From Acidobacteriota bacterium (GTDB taxonomy: Bacteria > Acidobacteriota > UBA6911 > RPQK01 > JAJDTT01), in NCBI GenBank assembly GCA_022827025.1, contig JAJDTT010000240.1:1-52420 (forward strand): a DNA stretch of 52,420 bases. The letters are read 5' to 3'. Position 1 is the stretch's first letter, and each line of letters opens with the position of its first letter. Made by a program: the position numbers and the translations under genes. This document shows, piece after piece, positions 41,918-49,632 of the stretch. The notes beneath the pieces are model-generated. The model made no database searches and was not told where the DNA came from. It saw only the letters and a list, made by a program, of their open reading frames with translations.

Positions 41918-43249
41918 TCAGTCGAAGAAAGGCAGGTTCTTGGAGAGGTCGTTGAAGAGGATCACACCCATCAGCAAGACCAGGAAGATGAATCCGGCCT
42001 GAAAGATCCGTTCTTTCACCTTGAGGCTGAGGTCCCTGCCGATGATTCCCTCGACGGCCAACATGGCGATGAGGCCTCCGTCCAGGACGGGGATTGGGAA
42101 GAGATTCAGGATCCCCAGGTTAAGTGAAATCAGGGCCATGAAGCCCATCAGGGGGACCAGGCCGCTGGAAGCGGCGGCTCCCGAAAAGCGGGCAATATCG
42201 ATGGGCCCGGACATGCTTCGGAGGGAGGCCTTGCCGGTCACGATCTTTCCCATGATGTGACCGATCAACAGGACCAGTTCTCCGTTTCTTCGGATCGACC
42301 TCTCCAGGGACTCCACGATTCCATATTTCTCGACGTGGAATGGGGGGCCTCGCTGAACCCCGATCAGAACCTGGCCTTCGATCTGCGCCGGCCGAATGGT
42401 GGCCTCCAGGAACTCTTCGCCCCGCCGCAGCTTGAAGACCAACGGCTCTCCTTCGCGTTCCGAAACGAACGGCGAGACCGCGGAGGGTTCGTTGACCGAA
42501 CCATCCTTTCCCCGCACTTCGACGATCTCGTCACCCGGTTTCAGGCCCGCAGCTTCCGCTGGTGAGCCCTCGATGATTCCGGTGATGAGGAAGGGGATCC
42601 AGGGCTCCGCGCCGATGGTGCCCACGTCGCCCCGGTCCGACGCCGCGGTGACCAGGACCCGTTTGTCGATCCGGTTCCCTCCCCGGTCCAGAGTCAGGCG
42701 AAGGCTCTGCCCGGGACTGGTGGCGATGGCGATCTCGGCATCCTGCCAGGTGGACACTTCGTCGCCATCGATGGCCACGATGGTATCCCGAACCTGAACG
42801 CCCGCCGCTTCCGCGGAAGAACCGGCGGTCACGGCCCCCACCTCCGCGGGACCCGACCGGTAGGTGAGCACCCGGACTCCCAGCGTGTAGGTGGCGGCCG
42901 ACAAGAGAATCGCCAGGACGATGTTCATCATCGGTCCGGCAACGGCCACCGCGAAACGATGCCGTTTGGGGCGGGACAGGAACTCGTCGCTGGAGCCGGT
43001 CAACGACTCGTCGTAGTTCTCTCCGGCCATCTTGACGTACCCGCCCAGGGGCAACAGGCTCACCCGGTAGTCGGTTTCGCCACGGCGAAAGCCCACCAGC
43101 CTGGGGCCGAATCCGAGTGAGAACACATCGACGCGAATACGCAGAAATTTGGCAACCGCGCAGTGTCCCAACTCGTGGAAGAAGATCATGACCCCCAGGA
43201 CGAAGATGAAGGCCAGCAGAGTGGTCCCGAAATATTCGATCAACTGCAA
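41918..43249 (-). CDS. rseP: RIP metalloprotease RseP
   Basis: A 443-residue intramembrane zinc protease that makes the second cut of anti-sigma factor proteins. The active-site HELGH lies in FIFVLGVMIFFHELGHCAVA in the first membrane helix, followed by two PDZ domains (about 120-300), and the second catalytic-region helix has GILNLFPIPVLDGGL. Start choice is uncertain: TTG 43249 with AAAGGCGAG upstream fits family length, while the frame runs on to 43363. It follows dxr after about 200 bases. The envelope-stress role is family knowledge; its substrate here is unknown. Confidence 0.94.
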   Translation of the reverse strand: MQLIEYFGTTLLAFIFVLGVMIFFHELGHCAVAKFLRIRVDVFSLGFGPRLVGFRRGETDYRVSLLPLGGYVKMAGENYDESLTGSSDEFLSRPKRHRFAVAVAGPMMNIVLAILLSAATYTLGVRVLTYRSGPAEVGAVTAGSSAEAAGVQVRDTIVAIDGDEVSTWQDAEIAIATSPGQSLRLTLDRGGNRIDKRVLVTAASDRGDVGTIGAEPWIPFLITGIIEGSPAEAAGLKPGDEIVEVRGKDGSVNEPSAVSPFVSEREGEPLVFKLRRGEEFLEATIRPAQIEGQVLIGVQRGPPFHVEKYGIVESLERSIRRNGELVLLIGHIMGKIVTGKASLRSMSGPIDIARFSGAAASSGLVPLMGFMALISLNLGILNLFPIPVLDGGLIAMLAVEGIIGRDLSLKVKERIFQAGFIFLVLLMGVILFNDLSKNLPFFD

Positions 43250-43271
43250 AGGAATCTCGCCTTTCTGACTA

Positions 43272-43319
43272 GGAATCTGCGCGGCAGAGCAGATTAATTT
43301 CCGCTGCGCAGGCTCTTGG
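43272..43319. repeat. Shared element upstream of rseP
   Basis: On the minus strand this stretch reads CCAAG-AGCCTGCGCAGCGGAA and later CTCTGCCGCG-CAGATTCC. A close copy lies at 44647-44696 upstream of dxr. Arms CTGCGC and GCGCAG could form a hairpin. Confidence 0.55.
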
Positions 43320-43446
43320 GCTCCAGGGACGGAATTCGGTGTCCCCGCGACCGCCCGTCTCAACCATCAACGACTTCCGTTTCAACTCCCGCACTTTCAT
43401 AGAGTGTCTCGACCCGCGCGGGTTCTCCATACTCGCCCCGAGATGG

Positions 43447-44598
43447 TCACATCCTGGTCACGGCCAGATCGTGGGCCTCCAGGCGCGACCTCCGGTCCAC
43501 CTCCAGCACGACTTCCAGAGATTCGGGATCTCGCGGCCGATGCCGGTCCAGGACTCCCTCGATAACGGCGGGGATGTCCGGAAAAGGAATTCGTCCTTCC
43601 AAAAAGAGTCCGACGGCCACTTCGTTGGCGGCATTGAGGGCCGCAGGGGTGGTCCGTCCCTGTTGCAGAGCCGCTTCCGCCAAGCGCAAACAGGGAAATT
43701 TTACGGGGTCCGGCGGATGGAACTCCAACGGCCGCATAGCGAAGAGATCCAGGGACGGAACCGGAAGATTGCAACGGTCCGGGTAGCTCAGGGCATATCC
43801 GACCGGGAGCCGCATGTCGGTGATACCCAGTTGGGCCATGATGGCCCCGTCCACGAACTCCACCATGGAGTGAACCATCGATTGGGGATGGATCACGATT
43901 TCCACCTGCCCCGGCTGCAGGCCGAAGAGATGGTGCGCTTCGATCACCTCCAGCCCCTTGTTCATGAGCGTGGCCGAGTCCACCGTGATCTTGGGTCCCA
44001 TTTTCCAGGTCGGATGGTTCAAGGCCTCCTGGACCGTCACCTCACTCAGTTCCCGGAGGGACTTGCCGAAAAAGGGCCCGCCGGACGCGGTCAGCAGGAT
44101 CCGCTTGACCTGGGCCTGCCGCTCTCCGTTGAGGCATTGGTGAATGGCGCTGTGCTCGCTGTCGACGGGCAGCAGGCGGACCTTCGCGTCCCGAACCTCC
44201 CGCATCATCAACTCCCCCGCCATCACCAACGTCTCTTTGTTGGCCAGAGCCACGTCCCGGCCCGCCTGGATGGCGGCCAGGGTGGGAATCAGACCCGCCG
44301 CACCGGTAATGGCCGCCACCACGATTTCCGCTTCCACTTCGGCAGCCAGCCTGGACACTCCCTCCTGTCCCTCCAGGACCGGAGTCCCGGGAAGTTGCTG
44401 CCGGAGCCATGCCGCCTGCTCCCGATCATGAAGGGCGACGGCGAGCGGAGAGTATTTTTGGGCCTGTTCCAGGAGTCGGGCGGCGTTTCGTCGCGCCGCC
44501 AGGCCCACGATCCGGAACCGGTCCGGGTTCAGGCCGGCCAGACTCAGCGTGCTGCGTCCAACGGAACCCGTAGAGCCCAGAACCGATATCTTTTTCAT
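43447..44598 (-). CDS. dxr: 1-deoxy-D-xylulose 5-phosphate reductoisomerase
   Basis: A 383-residue NADPH enzyme of the MEP isoprenoid pathway that forms 2-C-methylerythritol 4-phosphate. MKKISVLGSTGSVGRSTL is the NADPH-binding start; LPVDSEHSAIHQCL, LTASGGPFFG and MGPKITVDSATLMNKGLE are the metal and substrate regions. Length is typical. ATG 44598 was chosen over the in-frame codon at 44673. cdsA lies about 180 bases upstream and rseP about 200 bases downstream, the common bacterial uppS-cdsA-dxr-rseP order. Confidence 0.96.
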   Translation of the reverse strand: MKKISVLGSTGSVGRSTLSLAGLNPDRFRIVGLAARRNAARLLEQAQKYSPLAVALHDREQAAWLRQQLPGTPVLEGQEGVSRLAAEVEAEIVVAAITGAAGLIPTLAAIQAGRDVALANKETLVMAGELMMREVRDAKVRLLPVDSEHSAIHQCLNGERQAQVKRILLTASGGPFFGKSLRELSEVTVQEALNHPTWKMGPKITVDSATLMNKGLEVIEAHHLFGLQPGQVEIVIHPQSMVHSMVEFVDGAIMAQLGITDMRLPVGYALSYPDRCNLPVPSLDLFAMRPLEFHPPDPVKFPCLRLAEAALQQGRTTPAALNAANEVAVGLFLEGRIPFPDIPAVIEGVLDRHRPRDPESLEVVLEVDRRSRLEAHDLAVTRM

Positions 44599-44646
44599 CT
44601 TCGTCCGGGATTCGTCACGCGATCGAGCGAGGCGCTGAAGGCTCCT

Positions 44647-44696
44647 GGAGTCTGCGCTTTCGCAGTAGAGCAAGTTCTGCCGCGCAGGCTCCTTGG
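44647..44696. repeat. Shared element upstream of dxr
   Basis: On the minus strand it reads CCAAGGAGCCTGCGCGGCAG, then AACTTGCTCTACTGCG and CGCAGACTCC, nearly the same as the element upstream of rseP at 43272-43319. It begins about 50 bases before the dxr ATG. Confidence 0.55.
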
Positions 44697-44775
44697 CCGC
44701 GAAAAACAGTCCAGGGCGAAAATCGACGCGGGCTGTCCGGCGCCAAGAAACGCCCGCGGCAGCCGCCTCGGCGCA

Positions 44776-45555
44776 TCATCCTAGCAGAAAAGACAGGCAG
44801 TGATAGACGGGGAAAGCGAAGACCAGACTGTCGATCCGGTCCAAGAGTCCCCCGTGTCCCGGGATCAGGGAACCGCTGTCCTTGGCGCCGACGGCACGCT
44901 TGAGGAGGGACTCGAAGAGATCTCCCAGGATGGCGGCCGACCCCACCGCAACGCCCACCAGGGACAACAATCCCCAATCGGACCGGCCCAGCAGGCCGTA
45001 TCCCACCAGCAGGGCCACCGCCAGCGCGGCGGCGAGACCGGCGGCGAATCCCTCCAGGGACTTTGCCGGGCTCAGCCGGGGAGTGATGCGGTGGCGTCCC
45101 CAGCGCGACCCGACGAGATATGCCGCGATGTCGCAGGACCAGACGATGGCCAGGATCATGAGCAACTCGCCGGATCGGGTCTGGTACCCGGCCAGCAGCG
45201 ACACGGGCAGCCCCAGATAGAGGAGCGCCATGAGACTGGCCGAAGCCGAAGCCAGGGCGTCCCGGTGGTTGACGACCCGGTAGAGATGCGCGGTGAGCAG
45301 GCAAAGGCAGGCCCCCAGCAAGTAGACCACCACCGCGCCGCCTCCCTGATTCCACACCCAGGGAAGAATCAGGCACGCGACGATCGCCGGAACGGGCTTC
45401 CTCGCTCCCAAGGGCGCCAGGAGCTGAAACAGTTCCAGGATTGCGATCAGGAGGATCAGATCCAGGAACGCCAGGAACACCGGGGCGGGCGCCAGAACGA
45501 TGATCACGAGGACCAGCGGCGCCAGCACGACGACGCTGAGGGTGCGGCGGATCAT
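44776..45555 (-). CDS. cdsA: Phosphatidate cytidylyltransferase
   Basis: A 259-residue membrane enzyme that makes CDP-diacylglycerol, the precursor of phospholipids. Six to eight hydrophobic segments are visible. The signature KRAVGAKDSGSLIPGHGGLL followed by DRIDSLVFAFP lies near the C-terminus and contains the conserved Asp residues. ATG 45555 overlaps the uppS stop as ATGA, so the two genes are translationally coupled. Confidence 0.95.
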   Translation of the reverse strand: MIRRTLSVVVLAPLVLVIIVLAPAPVFLAFLDLILLIAILELFQLLAPLGARKPVPAIVACLILPWVWNQGGGAVVVYLLGACLCLLTAHLYRVVNHRDALASASASLMALLYLGLPVSLLAGYQTRSGELLMILAIVWSCDIAAYLVGSRWGRHRITPRLSPAKSLEGFAAGLAAALAVALLVGYGLLGRSDWGLLSLVGVAVGSAAILGDLFESLLKRAVGAKDSGSLIPGHGGLLDRIDSLVFAFPVYHCLSFLLG

Positions 45556-46343
45556 CTGGCGCCTTGCAGGGAACGGGAACGGATTCCCCCGTACCGGCGC
45601 TCCCGCTTCTGGTAGGCCAGGATCGACTCCAGCAGGTGATGGGACCGGAAGTCGGGCCAGAGCACGTCGGTGACGTAGATCTCGGAATACGCAATCTGCC
45701 AGAGCAGGAAGTTGCTGATTCGCATCTCTCCACTGGTGCGGACCAGGAGATCCGGATCGGGAAGGTCGCCGGTATAGAGGCTCCGCTGCACCTCCGTCTC
45801 ACTCACCCGCCGGGTCCTCCCCTGCAGGAGCAGCGAATTGAAGGCGTCCACCAGTTCGGCCCGGCCGCTGTAGTTCAGCGCCAGAACCATTTTCATCCCC
45901 CGGTTGAATCGGGACTCCTGCTCCACGTGCCGCAACTCCCTCCGGACCGAGCGGGGAAGCTCGTGGATCCGCCCGATGGCGTGGAAACGAATGTCGTTTT
46001 CCTGGATTTCCGGCAACTCCTTCCGCAGGTATTCCTTCAGCAGCTCCATCAGGGTATTGACTTCGCTCATGGGCCGCTTCCAGTTCTCCACCGAGAAGGC
46101 GTAGAGGGTCAGCACCGGGATGTCGAGCCGGACGCTGGTCTCGACCGTAGCCCGAACCGCCTTGATCCCGGCGCTGTGCCCCTTGACCCGGGGAAGGCCC
46201 CGCTGCCGGGCCCAGCGGCCGTTTCCGTCCATGATGATGGCCACGTGGCGGGGCAACTTGTGAGGATCGAGTCGGGCCAGCAGCCGCGCTTCCAGGCTTC
46301 CAGGCTCGACGATACCGGTGAAGTTCTCAAAGGGGGGAGTCAT
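45552..46343 (-). CDS. uppS: Isoprenyl transferase (undecaprenyl diphosphate synthase)
   Basis: A 263-residue cis-prenyltransferase that makes the undecaprenyl carrier used in peptidoglycan and polysaccharide export. The catalytic start HVAIIMDGNGRWARQRGLPR contains the metal-binding Asp; YAFSVENWKRP and RTSGEMRISNFLLWQ are the other conserved blocks, with FLLWQIAYSEIY near the end. About 25 residues precede the domain. It overlaps cdsA by 4 bases and lies 65 bases after truA on the same strand. Confidence 0.96.
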   Translation of the reverse strand: MTPPFENFTGIVEPGSLEARLLARLDPHKLPRHVAIIMDGNGRWARQRGLPRVKGHSAGIKAVRATVETSVRLDIPVLTLYAFSVENWKRPMSEVNTLMELLKEYLRKELPEIQENDIRFHAIGRIHELPRSVRRELRHVEQESRFNRGMKMVLALNYSGRAELVDAFNSLLLQGRTRRVSETEVQRSLYTGDLPDPDLLVRTSGEMRISNFLLWQIAYSEIYVTDVLWPDFRSHHLLESILAYQKRERRYGGIRSRSLQGAR

Positions 46344-46408
46344 TGCGGTGAGGTAAATCTACCACAATTTGGAGCGTTCCCGGATGGGCCGAGCGGTTGC
46401 CGGAACTT

Positions 46409-47149
46409 TCAATTCCGGTACCACACCCGCGCCAGGAACAGGCCGTGAGCGGGGGCCGTGGGCCCGGCCAGGCGCCGGTCCCCGGATTCCAGAATCGTGA
46501 CCATGTCCGCCGCCGGCCTTCGACCGTGTCCAATCTGGATCATGGTGCCCACGAGGTTCCGGACCATGTGATGGAGAAAGCCGTCCCCCTCGATTCGATA
46601 GGAAAAGTGCCTTCCTTTCCGTCGCCAACGGGAAACGAAAACGGTTCGGACGCGGTTCTTCACCTGGGACGCCGAGGCCGTGAAGCCGCTGAAATCACGG
46701 GTGCCGGCGATCAGTTCCGACGCCTGTTGCATCGCCTCCAGGGAGAGAGGGCGGTAGACCTGCAGCACCCTTCCCTCCAAAAACGGAGAGAGCACGGGTC
46801 CGTTGTAAAGACGATAGATGTAGCGTTTCCGCTTCGCGTCCTTCTGGGCATGAAAGGCGCCGGAAGCCACGCTCAACCGGAGCACCCGAATCTGGGAGGG
46901 GAGCACGCCGTTGAGAGATTTCAGCAGGCGGTCGGCCGGCCGGGTACGACAGAGTCTGAAGTGCGCCACCTGGCCCAGCGCATGCACCCCGGCGTCGGTT
47001 CTTCCGGCGCCCACGACGGAGACGGTTTCGCCCGTGATCCGGGCCAGAGCGGATTCGATGGCGCCGCCGATGGTGGGACGATTCTTCTGGACCTGCCACC
47101 CGGAATAACCGTCGGAGCGATACTGGACCACGAAACGATACTTGGTCAT
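46409..47149 (-). CDS. truA: tRNA pseudouridine synthase TruA
   Basis: A 246-residue enzyme that makes pseudouridine at positions 38-40 of tRNA anticodon stems. The catalytic Asp lies in VGAGRTDAGVHALGQVAHF; LPSQIRVLRLS and FLHHMVRNLVGTMI are further family blocks. The frame extends to 47350, but ATG 47149 has GAAGAGG immediately upstream and gives the normal length. It leads the minus-strand group that continues with uppS, cdsA, dxr and rseP. Confidence 0.95.
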   Translation of the reverse strand: MTKYRFVVQYRSDGYSGWQVQKNRPTIGGAIESALARITGETVSVVGAGRTDAGVHALGQVAHFRLCRTRPADRLLKSLNGVLPSQIRVLRLSVASGAFHAQKDAKRKRYIYRLYNGPVLSPFLEGRVLQVYRPLSLEAMQQASELIAGTRDFSGFTASASQVKNRVRTVFVSRWRRKGRHFSYRIEGDGFLHHMVRNLVGTMIQIGHGRRPAADMVTILESGDRRLAGPTAPAHGLFLARVWYRN

Positions 47150-47203
47150 AACCTCTTCGGTCCCCTTACCGTCCGCCGTTACCAGGAGTTTCCCCCAATA
47201 ATA

Positions 47204-47219
47204 GAGGTGGAAACACCTC
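47204..47219. other. Perfect hairpin upstream of truA
   Basis: GAGGTG (47204-47209), loop GAAA, CACCTC (47214-47219). It abuts the TATTAT box of the truA promoter on the minus strand, so it may be an operator or mRNA stem; no T-run is present. Confidence 0.5.
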
Positions 47220-47292
47220 AATTGTTTGATACCAGGAGAATATGAACATCTGGCTAATGGAATGGGTCGAGCCGCCAATTGGAATCCCGTAG

Positions 47293-47313
47293 GGGCACCC
47301 CTTGTGGGTGCCC
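47293..47313. repeat. Dispersed hairpin repeat, CACC variant
   Basis: Arms GGGCACCC (47293-47300) and GGGTGCCC (47306-47313) around CTTGT, preceded by CGTAGG. It is the same variant as at 36112-36134. Confidence 0.7.
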
Positions 47314-47457
47314 TCTTCGGTTCGAACCAGACGATGACCTGGTCAGCCACCGGGACATGGCGTGGGATCAGCGGGGTGACGCCCGGTCAGTTCCGGTTGC
47401 TGGCGCCGCGGGAGAAGGTCCGGTGGTTGCGGACTCTGGCCTGGAGAGACGCCGTGT

Positions 47458-47463
47458 TACAAT
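47458..47463 (+). promoter_or_regulatory. -10 box of yebC
   Basis: TACAAT at 47458-47463, about 30 bases before the yebC ATG, with CAGGAG serving as Shine-Dalgarno. No good -35 box is at the normal distance. Confidence 0.5.
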
Positions 47464-47493
47464 AGCCGCCAGTCACCATCAGGAGATCCGGCC

Positions 47494-48246
47494 ATGTCAG
47501 GACATTCCAAGTGGCATTCCATCCGGCACAAGAAGGCCGTCGTGGACGCCAAGAGGGGCAAAATGTTCAGCAAGATGATCCGGGAAATCACCGTGGCGGC
47601 CCGTACGGGCGGCGGAGATCCGGACGCCAATCCGCGGCTGCGCACGGCGATTCAGACGGCCAAAGCGGCCAATATGCCCCACGACAACATAGAACGGGCC
47701 GTCATGAAGGGGACGGGCGAACTCCCGGGCCAGAGCTTCGACGCCGTGACCTATGAGGGCTACGGACCCGGCGGCGTGGCGGTTCTGATCGAGACCCTGA
47801 CCGACAACAGGAACCGGACCGTGGCCGAGATCCGGCACATCTTTTCCAAGAACGGCGGGAGTCTGGGAGAGACGGGCAGCGTTCTATGGATGTTCGAGAA
47901 GCGGGGATACTTCGGCGTTCCCAGCGACTCGGTCTCGGAAGAAACGCTCTTGGAGGTGGTGCTGGACGCCGGGGCCGACGATCTCCAGACCGAGGGCGAC
48001 ACCCTGGCCGTCTACACCCCCTTCGAAAACTTCGAGCAGGTGCGGCAGGAACTGGAAGCGTCCAACATCCCCACCGAGTCGAGTCAGATCACCATGCTCC
48101 CCCAGAATTCCCTCAGGATGGAAGGCAAGGTGGCGGGAAAGATGCTGAAGCTGATGGACGCCCTCGAAGACCACGACGACGTCCAGCATGTCTACGCCAA
48201 CTTCGACATCGACGAGCAGGAGATGGAGGCGCTTCTCCGGACCTGA
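47494..48246 (+). CDS. yebC: YebC/PmpR family transcriptional regulator
   Basis: A 250-residue YebC/PmpR-type protein, the usual length. SGHSKWHSIRHKKAVVDAKR is the near-universal N-terminus, and YEGYGPGGVAVLIETLTDN is the second conserved block. Family members act as DNA-binding regulators, and some affect translation of proline-rich stretches. The stop overlaps ruvC by one base (TGATG), the common yebC-ruvC pairing. AGGAG lies 9 bases before the ATG. Confidence 0.96.
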   Translation: MSGHSKWHSIRHKKAVVDAKRGKMFSKMIREITVAARTGGGDPDANPRLRTAIQTAKAANMPHDNIERAVMKGTGELPGQSFDAVTYEGYGPGGVAVLIETLTDNRNRTVAEIRHIFSKNGGSLGETGSVLWMFEKRGYFGVPSDSVSEETLLEVVLDAGADDLQTEGDTLAVYTPFENFEQVRQELEASNIPTESSQITMLPQNSLRMEGKVAGKMLKLMDALEDHDDVQHVYANFDIDEQEMEALLRT

Positions 48247-48782
48247 TGGGTCAACCCTCCCCCACCATCGTCATGGGCATCGATCCGGGTAGCCGCATCA
48301 CCGGCTACGGGATCATCTCGGTCCTTGGGAATCACTGCCGTTGCATCGAGTACGGTGCGATCCGCTGTCATGACCGCAGGCTGGAGACTCCCTTCGAGCA
48401 ACGGCTCAAGACCATCTACCACGAACTTGGCGGCGTGCTCCGCCGTCACGCTCCAAGTGTGGCGGCCGTGGAATCCGTCTTTCATGCAGTCAATGCCCGC
48501 AGCGCTCTCCAGTTGGGGCACGCCCGGGGAGTGGTCCTGCTGGCCGCCGCGGAACTGGAGATTCCGCTGTTCGAGTACTCCCCGCGGGAGGTCAAGAAAT
48601 CGATCTCGGTCTCCGGGCGGGCGACCAAGGAAGAGGTTCAGACCATGGTTCGGATCCTGCTCAGGCTCAAGGAACTCCCCCGGCCCAAAGACGCGGCCGA
48701 CGCCCTGGCCGTCGCCCTCTGCCATGCCTTCAAGGGGGTGTCTTCCCAGCGGCTGCAGCAGCAGGCAAGACTTGCCCGCTGA
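48246..48782 (+). CDS. ruvC: Holliday junction resolvase RuvC
   Basis: A 178-residue endonuclease that cuts Holliday junctions. Acidic catalytic residues are seen in VMGIDPGSRITGYG, in VAAVESVFHAVNARSALQLG, and in PKDAADALAVALCH; PREVKKSISVSGRATKEEV is the conserved DNA-binding block. The start ATG 48246 overlaps the yebC stop; the longer frame from 47886 is shadow. It acts with RuvA and RuvB, encoded 20 kb away in the same window. Confidence 0.96.
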   Translation: MGQPSPTIVMGIDPGSRITGYGIISVLGNHCRCIEYGAIRCHDRRLETPFEQRLKTIYHELGGVLRRHAPSVAAVESVFHAVNARSALQLGHARGVVLLAAAELEIPLFEYSPREVKKSISVSGRATKEEVQTMVRILLRLKELPRPKDAADALAVALCHAFKGVSSQRLQQQARLAR

Positions 48783-48812
48783 CCGACGTCTCGGACCGAT
48801 TCCGGGGAACCC

Positions 48813-49433
48813 TCATTCCTGTTTCGCGCCGGAATCGGACTCGCCGCCGGATGCGGCGTCGACCAGCCGTCCGACCCGAGCTCTCGCAGGACGCAGGAGC
48901 CGGTCCCCGTACCGATAGCCCCTCTGAACCACCTCGACGACCCGTTGATCCAGCGCCGCGTCGGTGACCGGAATGAGCCCCACGGCTTCCGTCAGATGGG
49001 GGTCGAAGGGTTGGTTCAACACCTGGATGGGCTCGATTCCCGCCTCCCTGAGCCGGTCCAGGAAGAGCCGGAGATTCAACTCCACGCCTTTACGGAGCTC
49101 TTGCGGGTCGGAACCGCTCTCCGCCGCCTCCAGGGCCCGCTCCAGGTTGTCCGCCACCTCCAGGAACCGGAGCAGGAGATCCATCTTGAACCGGTTCAGG
49201 CGTTGTTCCAGGGTCCGTTCGAGACGCCGGCGAAGCGCGTCGTTGTCGGACTCGAGCTGCTCGAGCCTCTGCTTCAGCTTCCGTTCGGCCAGCTCGGTCC
49301 GGGCCTTCAATTCCTCCACGTATGAGGGATACCGGTTCTCCGGGATCTGCGACCCTTCGATGACCGATTCATCTTCGAGCCAGCTTCGCCGATCGGTGAC
49401 CTGAAACCTTCCTTCGCGTTCCTTCTCCGCCAT
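48813..49433 (-). CDS. grpE: Nucleotide exchange factor GrpE
   Basis: A 206-residue cochaperone that releases ADP from DnaK. A long predicted coiled coil (about residues 40-100) is followed by the beta-domain with VLNQPFDPHLTEAVGLIPV, VVEVVQRGYRYGDRLLRPA and RVGRLVD, the GrpE signature. ATG 49433 has GCGAGG upstream, and TAGACT at 49464-49459 on the minus strand is a plausible -10 box. It is divergent from clpB, so this pair of quality-control genes may share control; no dnaK or dnaJ lies in the window and no CIRCE element was seen. Confidence 0.93.
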   Translation of the reverse strand: MAEKEREGRFQVTDRRSWLEDESVIEGSQIPENRYPSYVEELKARTELAERKLKQRLEQLESDNDALRRRLERTLEQRLNRFKMDLLLRFLEVADNLERALEAAESGSDPQELRKGVELNLRLFLDRLREAGIEPIQVLNQPFDPHLTEAVGLIPVTDAALDQRVVEVVQRGYRYGDRLLRPARARVGRLVDAASGGESDSGAKQE

Positions 49434-49458
49434 ACCGGGCCTCGCGTAGAACAGGCGC

Positions 49459-49464
49459 AGTCTA
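49459..49464 (-). promoter_or_regulatory. -10 box of grpE
   Basis: GTAGTAGACT on the minus strand holds TAGACT about 25 bases before the grpE ATG. The same CGTAGTAGACTG string occurs at the cysE promoter (7473-7484). Confidence 0.45.
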
Positions 49465-49572
49465 CTACGGCGGGCGGGTGCGAGAAACCGGGGGCCGGCC
49501 GAAGATCCCAACCGCGGAGCCGTCATCCGGCGTCACCGGGAAACGGGAATCTCCACGAAGGTCCGCGCTCCC

Positions 49573-49601
49573 TTGCGGCGCCCGAGGGCCGATCCTATAA
49601 G
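49573..49601 (+). promoter_or_regulatory. Promoter of clpB
   Basis: TTGCGG (49573-49578), a 17-base spacer and TATAAG (49596-49601). Transcription would start near 49608, with GGAGG shortly before ATG 49633. No heat-shock (sigma32) consensus is evident. Confidence 0.5.
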
Positions 49602-49632
49602 GAGGGGAGACCGGACGGCGGAGGACCGGAAC

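Larger units (their letters stand above)
47150..47493. other. Divergent intergenic region between truA and yebC
   Basis: A 344-base gap without a gene. It holds a GNRA-loop hairpin at 47204-47219, a TATTAT box for truA on the minus strand at 47198-47203, the hairpin repeat at 47293-47313, the longer repeat block around 47341-47412 (including the 17-base block shared with 8551-8567), and a TACAAT -10 box for yebC at 47458-47463. Confidence 0.6.

Noticed and set aside
46384-46425. A tRNA-like stretch with a D-arm-like segment and a CCGGAA-TTCCGG stem
   Set aside because: No acceptor stem or T arm can be formed, and it runs into the end of truA.
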